Assembly (NCBI GenBank): GCA_018350325.1
Contig: JAEVLN010000006.1
Span: 3,052,693-3,116,692, forward strand
Length of the DNA stretch: 64,000 nucleotides
Direction of reading: 5' to 3'
Source: Globodera rostochiensis
Lineage: Eukaryota > Nematoda > Chromadorea > Rhabditida > Heteroderidae
A program made the position numbers and the translations under genes. A model generated the notes under the pieces. It ran no database searches and had not been told where the DNA came from. It saw only the letters and a program-made list of their open reading frames with translations. The first letter of the stretch is position 1; each line of letters starts with the position of its first letter. Shown here one piece after another: positions 1-10,828 of the stretch.

Positions 1-383
1 GCAATATAATTAGAATTTAAAAAAAAATAAAAATATCAGTCTATCGTTAATAAATTATGAATAATTGTGCGAAAATAAAGTTGTTTGGGCCATCCCCCCC
101 CCCCCTCTGTCTCCCCGCCACCCCCCCCCCATTCTTTATCTGCCCGGATTGTTCCATCATATTATTAAGAATCAGTGTCAACATCATCAAAGCAACATTT
201 TATTAGCATATTTCTATTTAAAAAATAATAACCAACTAAAATTTTTTTTATATAAAAAAATATTTAAAAGTTAATTGACTGTTAATTAATTTTCGCAAAA
301 AAAGTCACTGCCCAAACGATCGGTCACCTTTTGAAGCGGCCAATTTTTTTAATTTCATTCATTTATATAAAGAATATTTTTAG
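1..383. other. AT-rich sequence upstream of the first UGT exon, probably intronic
   Basis: No coding exon is recognised here. The stretch holds two poly-C runs near 97-130 and otherwise AT-rich sequence. Because the first UGT-like gene lacks its signal-peptide and spacer exons in the window, this is most likely intron, with the 5' exons lying left of the window. Confidence 0.4.
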
Positions 384-3169
384 ACACATCGCCAAAACTG
401 CGTGTGTTGATTATAACTTATCGAACCAAAACTCGTGAATCACATTATATGTTACACCGAAAATTGGCCGAACTGCTCGCTGCCGACACTGAAAATGTTG
501 AAAAAGTGGTAGGAAAATGTGAACAGTTTGAGCCAGTTTCTTTGAACTACTTAATTTAATTCATAATTCAAAAAATAAATTTTATTTGTGTAAAACTGGT
601 CCGAATCGAAAAATCAATTTTTGAGTCTTTAAAAATCATTGAGGAAACTGAAAATAGACAAAAAAAATTTTTGAAATATTCAGAGAAATCTGCTCTTTTT
701 TAGGAAGAAGTTTAAAAGAATCTTTTTCTTATTTTAGCTTCTGCTATTGTTCACCAACAATGCAAATCTGTCTAAGGAAGAGCCTCCGGAATTCGATGGT
801 CGACTTTTGGTGTGGACTCGTATCAAGCTTGAGTAGGCTTAAGACTTAATAAAAGCAACATATCTTAATTAGTTAAACTTGAAATCTAGTAAATGTATAA
901 AATCATAATTATTATTAATAAAATTATTTATTTAATAAATCGAAAATTTATTGGTCTTAGAATTAATGGTCAAATATGAATTCAGCACTTAAATTGGGAC
1001 TTAAAAAATTAAAGTTTAAAGGTTTAATCAATATAATAAGGAGGTTTAGAGAAGCCAATTGGCCCGTCTGGGACGGCTTTACCAAAGTGTTTTTGCCAAA
1101 CCCCAACGAAGCTTGGTCAATTCAGCTCGGTAAAACGAATGTTTTATTAGAGTTTTATAAAAATATATATTAAAAAATAGGTTAAATAAAACAATATTTA
1201 CGTATCCCTTTGTTATTTTTTTATGTAATATTTTAATCAGATTATTTTTGCCAGCTTTTTTAACAAACTGTCCGGTCCTGATCCAACAATTACAAGAATT
1301 CAAATTTAACGTTGGTGTTCTGGAAACATCGCACTCTGACCATTCTTTTAGCTTATTTCGGTCATTCCCAACAATCAAAAAATATATTGGCTCACAAAGC
1401 ACGTCGCCAACAATTGCGCAATGGAAATATTTGGGTTATGACAAAATTGTAGGCGCAATACCAGGTACGCCTAGTTAAAAATAATATAGTTAAGCGTTGT
1501 CCCGGGCCCGGAAAGTTCCACCCTGGTGCTGCTAGCCTCGCTCAGCGATCGATCACTTGATTTTCCCCGTCTCTGGTGTTTGGGTCGGGCTGTCGCCCCC
1601 GCGGGAAAGCATCGGCTGCTATCGGCACAACGTCTTCTCCCCTAAAAATCATAAAAAATTAACGCCATTATAGCTTTGGTAATATTCTTAATTTAACTCC
1701 TAGCTAATTGTGAAAGTATTTTGTTTTTAAATGAAATTAACCCAAAAAAAATTTCCGCACCTTACTGCGACGGTGCCATTCTTCCTCACCCTTGCCATGC
1801 ACCGCCCGAAGTTCCGCTGGGTGATGGACCCGCCGGAGTGAACGGGACTTCCTTCCCCTTATTTATCTTAATCCATGGCCGTGAGTTTGGTCTCAGCCAA
1901 ACAATATTTAGGAAATTGATAAACATATGGAATTTTTAAATCTATTTTAGGAAAAGATTTGGCACGGATCGGTGATCACAAATTTGCAACTGAAAATGCA
2001 ATCAAAGAAAACCCAAATTATTTTCGTGAAATAAACGACATATTTATTAATTCAGTAGAAAGTTCAACAAAACTTTTGGTACACTTAAAAAAATATTTTG
2101 TAACAAATCTTATCTTTTATTAAAGCAACAAAAATATTTTGAAGCAATTGACAAAGGAATTTTGTCGAAACAAAATTTTGCGGATTTATTTTTGCATGAA
2201 AACATAGTCGAGTGGGATGTGAAGCATCGAATGGACTTATACTTCACAAATATTCAACCGTTTCTCGATTTTCCGATTGTTGAGCAGGAAATTGAGCAAA
2301 AACGGAAGAATACACAACAAAATCGCGTTAATTTTATTGGAGGGATTACAATGTCGAAGGGCAAAGTGCCAAGTTTGAATCCGGTAAAGAAATATTACTT
2401 AAAAAAAATAAATTTGAAATTTTAGGACACAAAACAAATATTTGAATCGGCAAAGGATGGCGTTGTGTTGCTCAGTTTTGGCTCCGCCGTTGAGATGGAT
2501 GACAGCGATGAACGTGCGGTTTCAGTGAAGAACATTGTGGTGGACGTGTTCAAGCAGTACCCGCAGATGAACTTGATCATCAAATGGGGAAAACGCACTT
2601 CCAGCGGCACAGTGGAGCAGTACAACAAATTGTCAGAAAATGTATACGCAAAAAGCTGGCTGGAACAGACAGCTATACTTGGTAAATGCCATAATTTCCA
2701 TATTTATCAGTTTAGCCGAATTTGCAAAATTATTTAAATATTAAATTATTAATTTATTTTATTTAATAATAAAGGTGGCGGACTCAAATTGTTCATTACC
2801 CATGGCGGGCAGAACAGCATCAATGAGGCAGTTAAATTTAGCGTTCCGATCATTTTGTTTCCATTTTTTGGCGATCAGTATAATAATGCTGAAGCTTTGG
2901 CTGCACGAGGGGTTTCAAAAGTTCTTGGTAAAAACTAAATATTTAGTTTATTATAATAAATATTATTTTTGTAAGTAATAATTCTTAATTTGATTTTAGA
3001 AATTCGTTCAAAAACATTGAACAACGAGTTGACTGAAGCTTTGCATGAAATTTTTAACAAATATTCGGAGTATAAGGCTGGGATGGACGAATTGAGCAAG
3101 AAAATGAATTCGGTTGAGCCGGCAAAAGAATTTGTTGAGAAATTTCGCCAACTCCGAAAAAGTCTTTGA
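384..3169 (+). CDS. UDP-glycosyltransferase-like protein, copy 1 (5' end outside window)
   Basis: Nine exons are visible: 384-508, 738-832, 1041-1129, 1255-1464, 1951-2078, 2126-2383, 2426-2681, 2775-2927 and 3000-3169 (TGA). All introns are GT..AG and frame is kept throughout, giving about 494 residues of a UGT (GT1 family) fold. The N-terminal part contains ESHYMLHRKLAELL, whose SHY His matches the catalytic His of UGTs (inference by alignment from memory). The C-terminal half has GVVLLSFGS and the nucleotide-sugar signature FITHGGQNSINEA...PFFGDQ. The protein stops at FRQLRKSL with no membrane anchor. Relative to the other copies, one base is missing just upstream of the first exon, but the acceptor ATTTTTAG at 376-383 restores phase 1. 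Presumed role: transfer of sugar from a UDP-sugar to a small acceptor; the substrate is unknown. Confidence 0.85.
1465..1950. repeat. GC-rich insertion in an intron of UGT copy 1
   Basis: This intron is 486 bp, against 71 and 67 bp in copies 2 and 4. It holds GC-rich sequence bounded by CCCGGGCCCGGAAAGTTCCA and a 3' block containing AATCCATGGCCGTGAG. The intron at the same position of copy 3 (14967-15436) has matching ends. It is either a shared insertion inherited through duplication or a mobile element. Confidence 0.6.
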
Positions 3170-4077
3170 AGAAATTTGACTGATGGGTCGTAGATTACCG
3201 TTTGTATCCCCCCCTCCCCCAAAAATTAACAAAATTGCAATTTTTCAAAAATATTTTCAAAGTTCAATAAAAAAATCGCTTCCAAATTTCACAGCGCTGA
3301 CGTTATTTTTGGCAGTCCGAAAACTCATTCTGCTTTGATGACAACCAGCGAAACATTTTATGTTCCCGCTGTGTTGGCAATATTTCACCCAGCTTTAACA
3401 TTGTTAAAAGTTTATATAATCCTTTTTAAAACCTATTGGGCCAATCCAATAAAAATTCAACTTAACCTTCCCTCCGCTCAATGGTCATTTTACTGTCAAA
3501 ATCAGACTTTTCTCTGAGAACCAAAAATTTTACAACTCCGCTCGTTCGCACGTCACGGTCAGCCATTGGACAGCTATTTGCAAAACATACTCCAGCAAAG
3601 GTTGTTGTTGAAGGCTGCGAACCAGTTAAAATAAAATAGAAAACAAAAAGAAAACGACCTTCTGCTGCTGCAACTTGCATGCCAAGCGTGGTCGGTGTTG
3701 ACGAGTCTCTAACAAAATTCTCCATAGTTTCCGTTTTTCCTCTTTAATTTGCTTATGAATTTGTTCTCAACGTACGATTTGATGGCAGAGACTCCCATTG
3801 ATTCAACATTTACATCCTTTTGACAAAAAGTACATTAAAAATGGCCATTTCCCCTTCGGGGGGGGGGGGGCGTAGCCGATTCTGACCTCCATTTCGACCT
3901 ATTCTATTATTTTCTCGAAAATTCAAAAAATTTTAGAAATTAATTTTGGTCTAGAATCGTTCAAAACACATTTTCGGTCATTACTTGCTTTTTCGTTGTT
4001 ATTTTGTGTTTTTTAAATGATTTTGAAAAATAAATGTGATTTAGAAAAAATTTAATTTCAAAAAATCCGACGCGCCA
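3170..4077. other. Intergenic sequence after UGT copy 1
   Basis: There is no convincing gene. A poly-G run sits near 3858-3869, followed by the phrase 'ttctgacctccatttcgacc' that recurs in fold-back elements elsewhere in the window. AATAAA near 3268 could be the poly(A) signal of the preceding gene. Confidence 0.4.
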
Positions 4078-4376
4078 ACATAATGTCGAAGCCACGAAAC
4101 GTCGAAGCCACGAAATGTCGAAAAAAACTAAAAATTTTTTAAAGTCGATAAAGTTTTTGTTAGGGGTATACAACGGCGTAGAACCTGAATCTGACCTCTA
4201 TTTCGACCAATTTCGAACCCCTAACCCGGATTCGAACTTTTTTCGAAAAATCGAAATAGTTTAGGTTTGGTTCGAAATAGAAGTCAGATTCGGATTCCGC
4301 CGTTGTACCCCTAACAAAAACTTTTTATCGACTTTGAAAAAATTTTATTATTTTTTTCGACATTATGTGGAGCAGC
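4078..4376. mobile_element. Fold-back (MITE-like) inverted-repeat element
   Basis: The sequence starting CATAATGTCGA at the left returns as its reverse complement TCGACATTATG at the right. The arms extend inward through AAAGTCGATAAAG, GTTTTTGTTAGGGGTA and AATCTGAC, each arm roughly 80-120 bp. There is no coding capacity, so this is a non-autonomous element. Related sequence occurs near 3880, 9785, 19370, 19750 and 21540. Confidence 0.65.
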
Positions 4377-4896
4377 GCAAATACGAGCTTGGATTCGTAG
4401 ATTTTTACCCCTGATATATGCATTTCAAAATTTTAAATAAAAAAATCCCCCGGGACCGTAATTTGCAGCCTTTTAGCAGTAGCTTCACGATCAAAATGCA
4501 TTTTTTCAAGCTTCCGTACATTCCCTCATTACCCAACAAAAATATTTTTTTGAATTAAATTTGTTCGATAAATGTTTTTGATGTGGGCGCCCAATTGATC
4601 CTTTTATAACGGGCGCCCAAATGAACGACTCCCGGGGACGACGGATAGTCAAAAATATGGCGCCGAGGCCAAAAAGCAAAAAAAAAAAAGCAGATTTCTA
4701 AAATGTTCTATTTTTAAAAAATTAGCAAAATTTCCGAAATTCTGCGCAATTTTTTAAATAAATATTCTAAAAATTTACTGAAAAAACTCTATTTATCCGG
4801 TCGCGGCTCTAGATTGAATTTCAAATTATTAACGCTTGATTAAAAAAGATTGATCTATATTTTTTGCAAGCAACAGTAAAGAATAGGCAAAATGTT

Positions 4897-4969
4897 AGCC
4901 ACGGGTGGGACTCGAACCCACGTCCTCCACCCAATCCGTGGGCAGCTCTTCCAACTGAGCTACCGGGGC
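4897..4969 (-). tRNA. tRNA-like sequence, anticodon uncertain (possible pseudogene or SINE head)
   Basis: On the minus strand the D-arm GGTAGCTCAGTTGGAAGAGC, with A-box, and the T-arm GTGGGTTCGAGTCCCAC, with B-box, are both well formed. The acceptor stem pairs at six of seven positions. The anticodon arm is poor: the best stem, CCCAC/GTGGA, leaves loop GGATTGG, which lacks the invariant U33 and nominally gives anticodon AUU. It may be a decayed tRNA, a tRNA-derived element, or a gene I have mis-folded by eye. Confidence 0.55.
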
Positions 4970-5638
4970 GTCCCATTAGCCTGCTTCTTTATGGATGATC
5001 TTTTGCCCCCGCCATAGGCGTTTTAACCGTTCACTTCCAACCAGCGGAACACACAAATCCTTACACAACTAATTATTTTAATTTAATAGATAGTAGTATG
5101 ACGTAATCTATTTTATAGCATGTATACATACATTCATATAGCCAATTGCGCACATAAAATAGTCGTGTCATATCGAATCATACAATACGTGTTTTATTTT
5201 AGCATTATAATGTCAAGAAGAATATTTGCCGTAATAATCATTTCATTTTTAAACATAATCATTAAATATGCATTTATTATACATTTACTTTTTATATTAA
5301 AATAAATTATATAAAATTAATAAACGAAATTTTAGGTTAATTAGAATTAAAAAAACTTGGATAAAACTAATTCATGTTTTTTGGGTCTCTGTTGAGGGGG
5401 TGGGGGAGGGTAAAATGGTAATTATTGGACCACTTTTCTTAACAGATTCACAAAAGTTTGGTCAATTTTACAAAAAATTTCAAAAATTTTGTAAAAATCC
5501 TGATCCTCCTGCTCCACATCAAGGGCCAGGATCAGGATATCCTAAAAACAGGATTTTTAATCCTAGTAAATCCTAATCCTGGTAATCCAAATCCTGATTC
5601 GCAATTTTTCAAAATTCCGCTTTAGTTATTACATCGAA
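4970..5638. other. Intergenic region upstream of UGT copy 2
   Basis: The sequence is AT-rich. Between about 5495 and 5600 lies a degenerate run of AATCCTGGTAATCC-like words. Only about 27 bp directly before the start codon (ending TTATTACATCGAAATG) resemble the leaders of copies 3 and 4. The TATA box and upstream block of those copies are absent. Confidence 0.5.
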
Positions 5639-8569
5639 ATGCGCAACATTCTCTTCTCGACCGTGCTTTGCTTGATATTAGCCTCTATTCTGGAAACGGG
5701 TCAGAAAAAATCTTGAAAGTTAAAATTTTGGCGTAATACAAGCCAGTCCTGGCAAAATTAGATCAATCAAATTAAACTTTAGATGCAACGCCATCGCCAA
5801 ATAAACCCAAATCCTCACACTCAACATCCCAAAAAGAAACATCATCGAAAAATTCAAACATAACAGCCGAAACTGCTGGAACATCCAGTCCTGGCAATGA
5901 TCAACCAGTCATAGGTAGAGAGAAAGAGTGATACACTGAAAATTTAATTATATCCTGACGATAGAATTTATGCTTAAAATTTTCCAAACAATGTCAAAAA
6001 TAATAAATTTAACATTTTAAGTTTATATTTTGCACTTTAGATAGATATTTTTGCAAAATTTGTTTTAAATTTTCCAAGTATGTCAAAAAAATAGTAATAA
6101 GTTTTACGTTTATATTTTGCACTTTTTAGTGTTTTCATATTTTGAGGATTTTTAGAGGTTAATTCTTAATTTTTATTTAAAGAAACATTTTTGGACACAT
6201 CGCCAAAACTGCGTGTATTGATCATGACTTATCGAACCCGAGTTACTGAGTCCCATTATATGTTCCATCGAAAATTAGCAGAACTGCTCGTTGCCGACAC
6301 AGAAAATGTTGAAAAAGTGGTAGGAACATGTTTGTTGTAACAGTTTGAATCAGTTTCTTTTGCACAAAATTTATTCAAATATATAAAGGAGGAATATGAA
6401 CATATGTAAATTTATGCGGTAAAAAAATCTTGAATTATTACAATAAAATTTTGGTATTTTTAAGTATAATACTTAAGCTTCTGCTTGTGTCCAACAACGG
6501 CTCTGCTAATGAGACTAATGAAGAGCCTCCGGAATTCGATGGTCGACTTTTGGTGTGGACTCGTATTAATCATGCGTAGGTTAAAAAGCAATATATTATA
6601 ATTAGGGCTGGGATTTTTATGTTTTAAGATATTTTTTTCGTGGATTTTCCAAAACATGTGAAAAATATTATATTTACAATTGTAGGAGCAAAATTAATAA
6701 AGATAGATGAATTTTGAAGGTTTTTATGCATAAAATGACTAGATTTTGGCCATTTTTGGCACATATTTTGGCATTTTTTGCACATAAAAACATACATATT
6801 TTTGGTTTTTTTATCACATATAAATCCAAACCCTAATTATAATACCCAAAAAATTAAAATTTAAACGTTTATTCAATGTTAAAATTTATTTGAAGAATGT
6901 TAAAAGAAGAGCATTCGTCCGTCTGGGACGACATTACCAAAATGTTTTTGCCAAATGGCAACGAAGTTCGGTCCATACAACTCGGTAAAACGAAACTTTA
7001 TTAGAATTTTAATTAAGATTATAAAAAACAAATTTTAACCTTTTGTAATTTAATCAGATTTATTTTTTTCAGAATTTTTAACAAAGCATCCGGTCCTGAT
7101 CCAACAATTACAAGAATTCAAATTTAACGTTGGTGTTATGGAAACATCGCACTTTGACCATTCTTTAAACTTATTTCGGGCATTCCCTACGATCAAAAAA
7201 TATATTGGCTCACAAAACACGTCGCCAACAATTGCGCAATGGAAATATTTGGGTTATGACAAAATTGTTGGCGCAATGCCAGGTGACCAAAATTGGAAAT
7301 TTATATTTTAGAAATTATTAAACATACGGAATTTTTTAATTATTTACATTTAGGAAAAAATTTGGCACGGATCGGTGATCACAAATTTGCAACTGAAAAT
7401 GCAATCAAAGAAAACCCAAATTATTTTTGTGAAATAAATGACATATTTATTAATTCAGTAGAAAGTTCAACAAAACTTTTGGTACACTTAAAAAATATTT
7501 TGTAACAAAATCTTATCTTTTATTAAAGCAACAAAAATATTTTGAAGCAATTGACAAAGGAATTTTGTCGAAACAAAATTTTGCGGATTTATTTTTGCAT
7601 GAAAACATAGTCGAGTGGGATGTGAAGCATCGAATGGACTTATACTTCACAAATATTCAACCGTTTCTCGATTTTCCGATCGTTGAGCAGGAAATTGAGC
7701 AAAAACGGAAGAATACACAACAAAATCGCGTTAATTTTATTGGAGGGATTACAATGACGAAGGGCAAAGTGCCAAATTTGAATCCGGTAAAGAAAACTTA
7801 TTTAAAAAATAAATTTATTTTATTTTAGGACACAAAACAAATATTTGAATCTGCAAAGGATGGCGTTGTGTTGCTCAGTTTTGGCTCCGCCGTTGAGATG
7901 GATGACGGCGATGAACGTGCGGTTTCAGTGAAGAACATTGTGGTGGACGTGTTCAAGCAGTACCCGCAGATGAACTTGATCATCAAATGGGGAAAACGCC
8001 CTTCCAGCGGCACAGTGTACAACAAATTGTCAGAGAATGTGTATGCCAAAAGTTGGCTGGAACAGGAAGCTATACTTGGTAAATGCCATAATTTCCATAT
8101 TTATCAGTTTAGCCGAATTTGCAAAATTATTTAAATATTAAATTATTAATTTATTTTATTTAATAATAAAGGTGGCGGACTCAAATTGTTCATTACCCAT
8201 GGCGGGCAGAACAGCATCAATGAGGCAGTTAAATTTAGCGTTCCGATCATTTTGTTTCCATTTTTTGGCGATCAGTATAATAATGCTGAAGCTTTGGCTG
8301 CACGAGGGGTTTCAAAAGTTCTTGGTAAAAACTAAATATTTATGTATATTATAATAAAATGTTATTTTTGCAAGTAAATAATTCTTAATTTGATTTTAGA
8401 TATTCGTTCAAAAACATTAAACAACGATTTGACTGAAGCTTTGCATGAAATTTTTAACAAATATTCGGAGCATAAGGCTGGGATGGATGAATTGAGCAAG
8501 AAAATGAATTCGGTTGAGCCGGCAAAAGAATTTGTTGAGAAATTTCGCCAACTCCGAAAAAGTCTTTGA
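5639..8569 (+). CDS. Secreted UDP-glycosyltransferase-like protein, copy 2
   Basis: Eleven exons: 5639-5699, 5783-5914, 6183-6319, 6478-6575, 6896-6984, 7073-7282, 7354-7481, 7529-7786, 7829-8078, 8172-8324 and 8400-8569, giving 561 residues with every splice site GT..AG. Residues 1-20 are a signal peptide starting MRNILFSTVLCLIL. Residues 21-64 are a Ser/Thr/Pro/Asn-rich spacer with N-glycosylation sequons. The UGT fold follows: SHY His, GVVLLSFGS, then FITHGGQNSINEA and PFFGDQ. There is no C-terminal hydrophobic anchor or ER-retention tail, so the product should be soluble in the secretory route or outside the cell, unlike the usual ER-membrane UGTs. It has a 6-bp in-frame deletion near 8017 relative to its paralogues. 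The upstream promoter block seen in copies 3 and 4 is missing. Confidence 0.87.
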
Positions 8570-9339
8570 AGAAATTTGAATGATGTTGTCGTAGATTACT
8601 ATTTTTTTAGCAAACCCCTCCTCCCTAAAAAAGGTGCTCTATTTTTTAACGTATTTTTTTACAAAACATTTCCCGTATTGTAGCATCTTTTAATTAAAAA
8701 GTTTGCTCTTAACATCCTTTAATTGCTATCCTGAAATGGCCTATTTTTATTCGATTGATTCCAAAGGATGCTGCTCAGAAGGTTCCAGCATGTTTTTGAG
8801 TCTTATTCTTTAGACAATAACGTTTCTTGGCTCTTCGCTCATCTGTGTTTTCCTTGACTAATCCCCAAGAGCTCATAAATGTTTGCAAAAAATTTTGTTT
8901 TAAAACGAAATGTAAAGCAAACGCAAAATTTTTTACTTTTTATGCACATTGCATCAAACTACCCAGCCTATGCCATTTAGGCTTCCACAGACCCGACTCG
9001 TTCCCCCGGCCAGATCGTTCCACCAGGGTTTCCATCGGCAAACCCCAAAAACGTGGAAAACGAGTCCAAAGACGTGGAAAAATTGTCAAAAACGTGCCAA
9101 TGTTTTAAGCCGTTAATTTAATGTAAAATTGCTCGAGCAATCATTAACTAGCATATTTATCACAACTTTTCACCATTTTGAGCAAATTTGTTGAGAAAGG
9201 AAATAATTATGCCAGGCCCGTAACCAGAATATTTTTTCGTAGGAGGCAGTTGGAGGAAAAAGTCGATTTTCAGGGGGGTGTTTTTACCTTTAATTGTATT
9301 TTTTTTCAAAAATTCAAATTTTTTGAGAATTCTGCTTCT

Positions 9340-9545
9340 TTTAAGGGTGCGGGTGGGGTGCCGATAGGCGCCGCCGAAATTTTTGATTCAATTTGTTTAG
9401 GATTTGCAATCAAAATTTTAAAAAATGGTCGTTTTTTGAAGCTTTTTTGCGAATTGGAGGGAGAGGTCCGGCGGCGCCAACAGGCGCCGCCGAAATTTCT
9501 TTTTAAAGATTTTACAAATTGGTCCAAATTGGCAAATGTTTACCA
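9340..9545. repeat. GGCGCCGCC-type dispersed repeat
   Basis: Two GATAGGCGCCGCCGAAA-like GC-rich palindromic cores are joined by AT-rich sequence containing TTGATTCAATTTGTTTAGGA. The same combination recurs near 13125, 14680, 20530, 21430, 29610-29760, 35580, 49620-49680, 50730 and 62330. Confidence 0.6.
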
Positions 9546-9713
9546 ATTTTAAAAGATCCAATAAATTGAGAGTAAGTCCATTCGAGGTTAAACCGTGGAA
9601 AAAATCCCAAATCGTGTAAAACGTGGCGAAACCGTGAAAAGATCCCCAAAACTTGCAAATTTCCACGTTTCCGCACATAAATAGAAACCCTGCGTTCCAC
9701 CTCAAATCGCTCC

Positions 9714-9895
9714 CCTTCCCCGACTCGTTCCCTTTAATAAAATGACAAAAAGCTCAAAGATTCGTACAAAACGCGAGCCTTACAGGTCAGATTCGGATTC
9801 TATGCCCCCCTTTTACGCCTAAAAACACCTTTTATCAACTTTGGAAATTTTTTTGTTTTTGTTAGTCGGGGTAAAGGGAACGAGTCGGGGTAAGG
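9714..9895. mobile_element. MITE-like element with near-perfect 23-bp terminal inverted repeats
   Basis: The left end CCTTCCCCGACTCGTTCCC and the right end GGGAACGAGTCGGGGTAAGG are inverted copies, differing by a single extra base. The total length is 182 bp and there is no open coding sequence. Confidence 0.65.
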
Positions 9896-10138
9896 AATGC
9901 AAAATTTATTTGAAAATTTTCCAAACAATGTCAAAAACAGTAAATTTAAGTTTTAGCTTTATGTTTTGCATTTTGTATTTTCATTTTTGAGGATTTTTAC
10001 CGTACAAAATGTTCAAAAATGCAATAAATTTTTTTTTTTTGCATGAAATGTGAGTTTTTAATCATATTTCTCTCTCCCGACAATTTTCTCACATTCGGGG
10101 TGGAAATTGCTCCCATGGATTTTCGAAAATTGTGCCGA

Positions 10139-10378
10139 TTCGAACCTTAACCGATTTAGAAATTCTTAACGCCACTCGAAAGATCTCGAAGAGTTGAAGC
10201 TAACATTAAGTTAAAGCTTTGTGATTGTATAAATATCAAAAAAGTTATGGCCTTATCACTTGATAAAATTTAAGAATCCAGATCTTGTCGGTTTTCTGGC
10301 CATAATTAATGTTAGCTTCAACTCTTCGAGATCTTTCTAGTGGCGTTAAGACTTTCTGAATCGGTTTAGGTTGAAGCA
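10139..10378. mobile_element. Fold-back element with ~70-bp arms
   Basis: The left arm contains GATCTCGAAGAGTTGAAGCT followed by AACATTAA. The right arm carries the reverse complement, TTAATGTTAGCTTCAACTC. The arms extend through CTTAACGCCACT and ACCGATT. The centre contains AAAAAAGTTATGGCC, also seen in the fold-back element at 12505-12715. Confidence 0.65.
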
Positions 10379-10593
10379 AGTTATGCTCTATGGATGAGTT
10401 GGATATGGATGAGTTGGGTTTACCCCCCAAATAAAAGTACAAGTTTAAAAAAAAAGTACTTTTTATTTTTTAAAGATCTCGACTCTAAAAGCAGAACAAA
10501 TCTTTAAAAAAAGGACAGTTACGCACTCTGCTTTTAACAATGTTAAAGCTGATGAAAAATTTGAGGCTTGCTTCTTCCCCAAATTGGATGATA

Positions 10594-10828
10594 TGGCATA
10601 AACAAGCTCAATGCCACGCATCATTTGTCATATGTTTTTGTCGGAAGTGTAAAAAAATGCCGGCATAAATTGCTTTCCACGTCATTCTCTTCGTTTACAC
10701 TGCTATTTCTAAGACTTACCATCTTGAATGAAAATTTCGAACCAAAGTCAATTCTAAGCCATCGATTAAAAGCCGTGTATAAAAGCGGTGGAAAATGCAA
10801 CAAATTCTTTATTGGTTATTACATCGAA
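10594..10828 (+). promoter_or_regulatory. Putative promoter of UGT copy 3 (TATA box and DOG-box-like motifs)
   Basis: TATAAAAG lies at 10778-10785, 51 bp before the ATG. TGGCAT (10594) and ATGCCA (10611) are the two orientations of the hexamer described as the Globodera dorsal-gland DOG box. The block including ATGCCACGCA and the stretch GCTATTTCTAAGACTTACCA is conserved upstream of UGT copy 4, which supports function. The motif assignment rests on a 6-mer and is tentative. Confidence 0.55.

Larger units (their letters stand above)
8570..10593. other. Repeat-rich intergenic region between UGT copies 2 and 3
   Basis: No gene is supported. The region contains AACGTGGAAAA-type short repeats (9045-9110 and 9590-9670), a copy of the GGCGCCGCC repeat family (9340-9545), a MITE (9714-9895) and a fold-back element (10139-10378), listed separately. 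Confidence 0.5.

Noticed and set aside
2775..2978. Alternative frame starting in UGT exon 9
   Set aside because: Out-of-frame shadow; the true frame reads FITHGG and joins both neighbours in phase.
3462..3725. Minus-strand 87-codon frame after UGT copy 1
   Set aside because: No conserved motif, no start context and no exon partners found.
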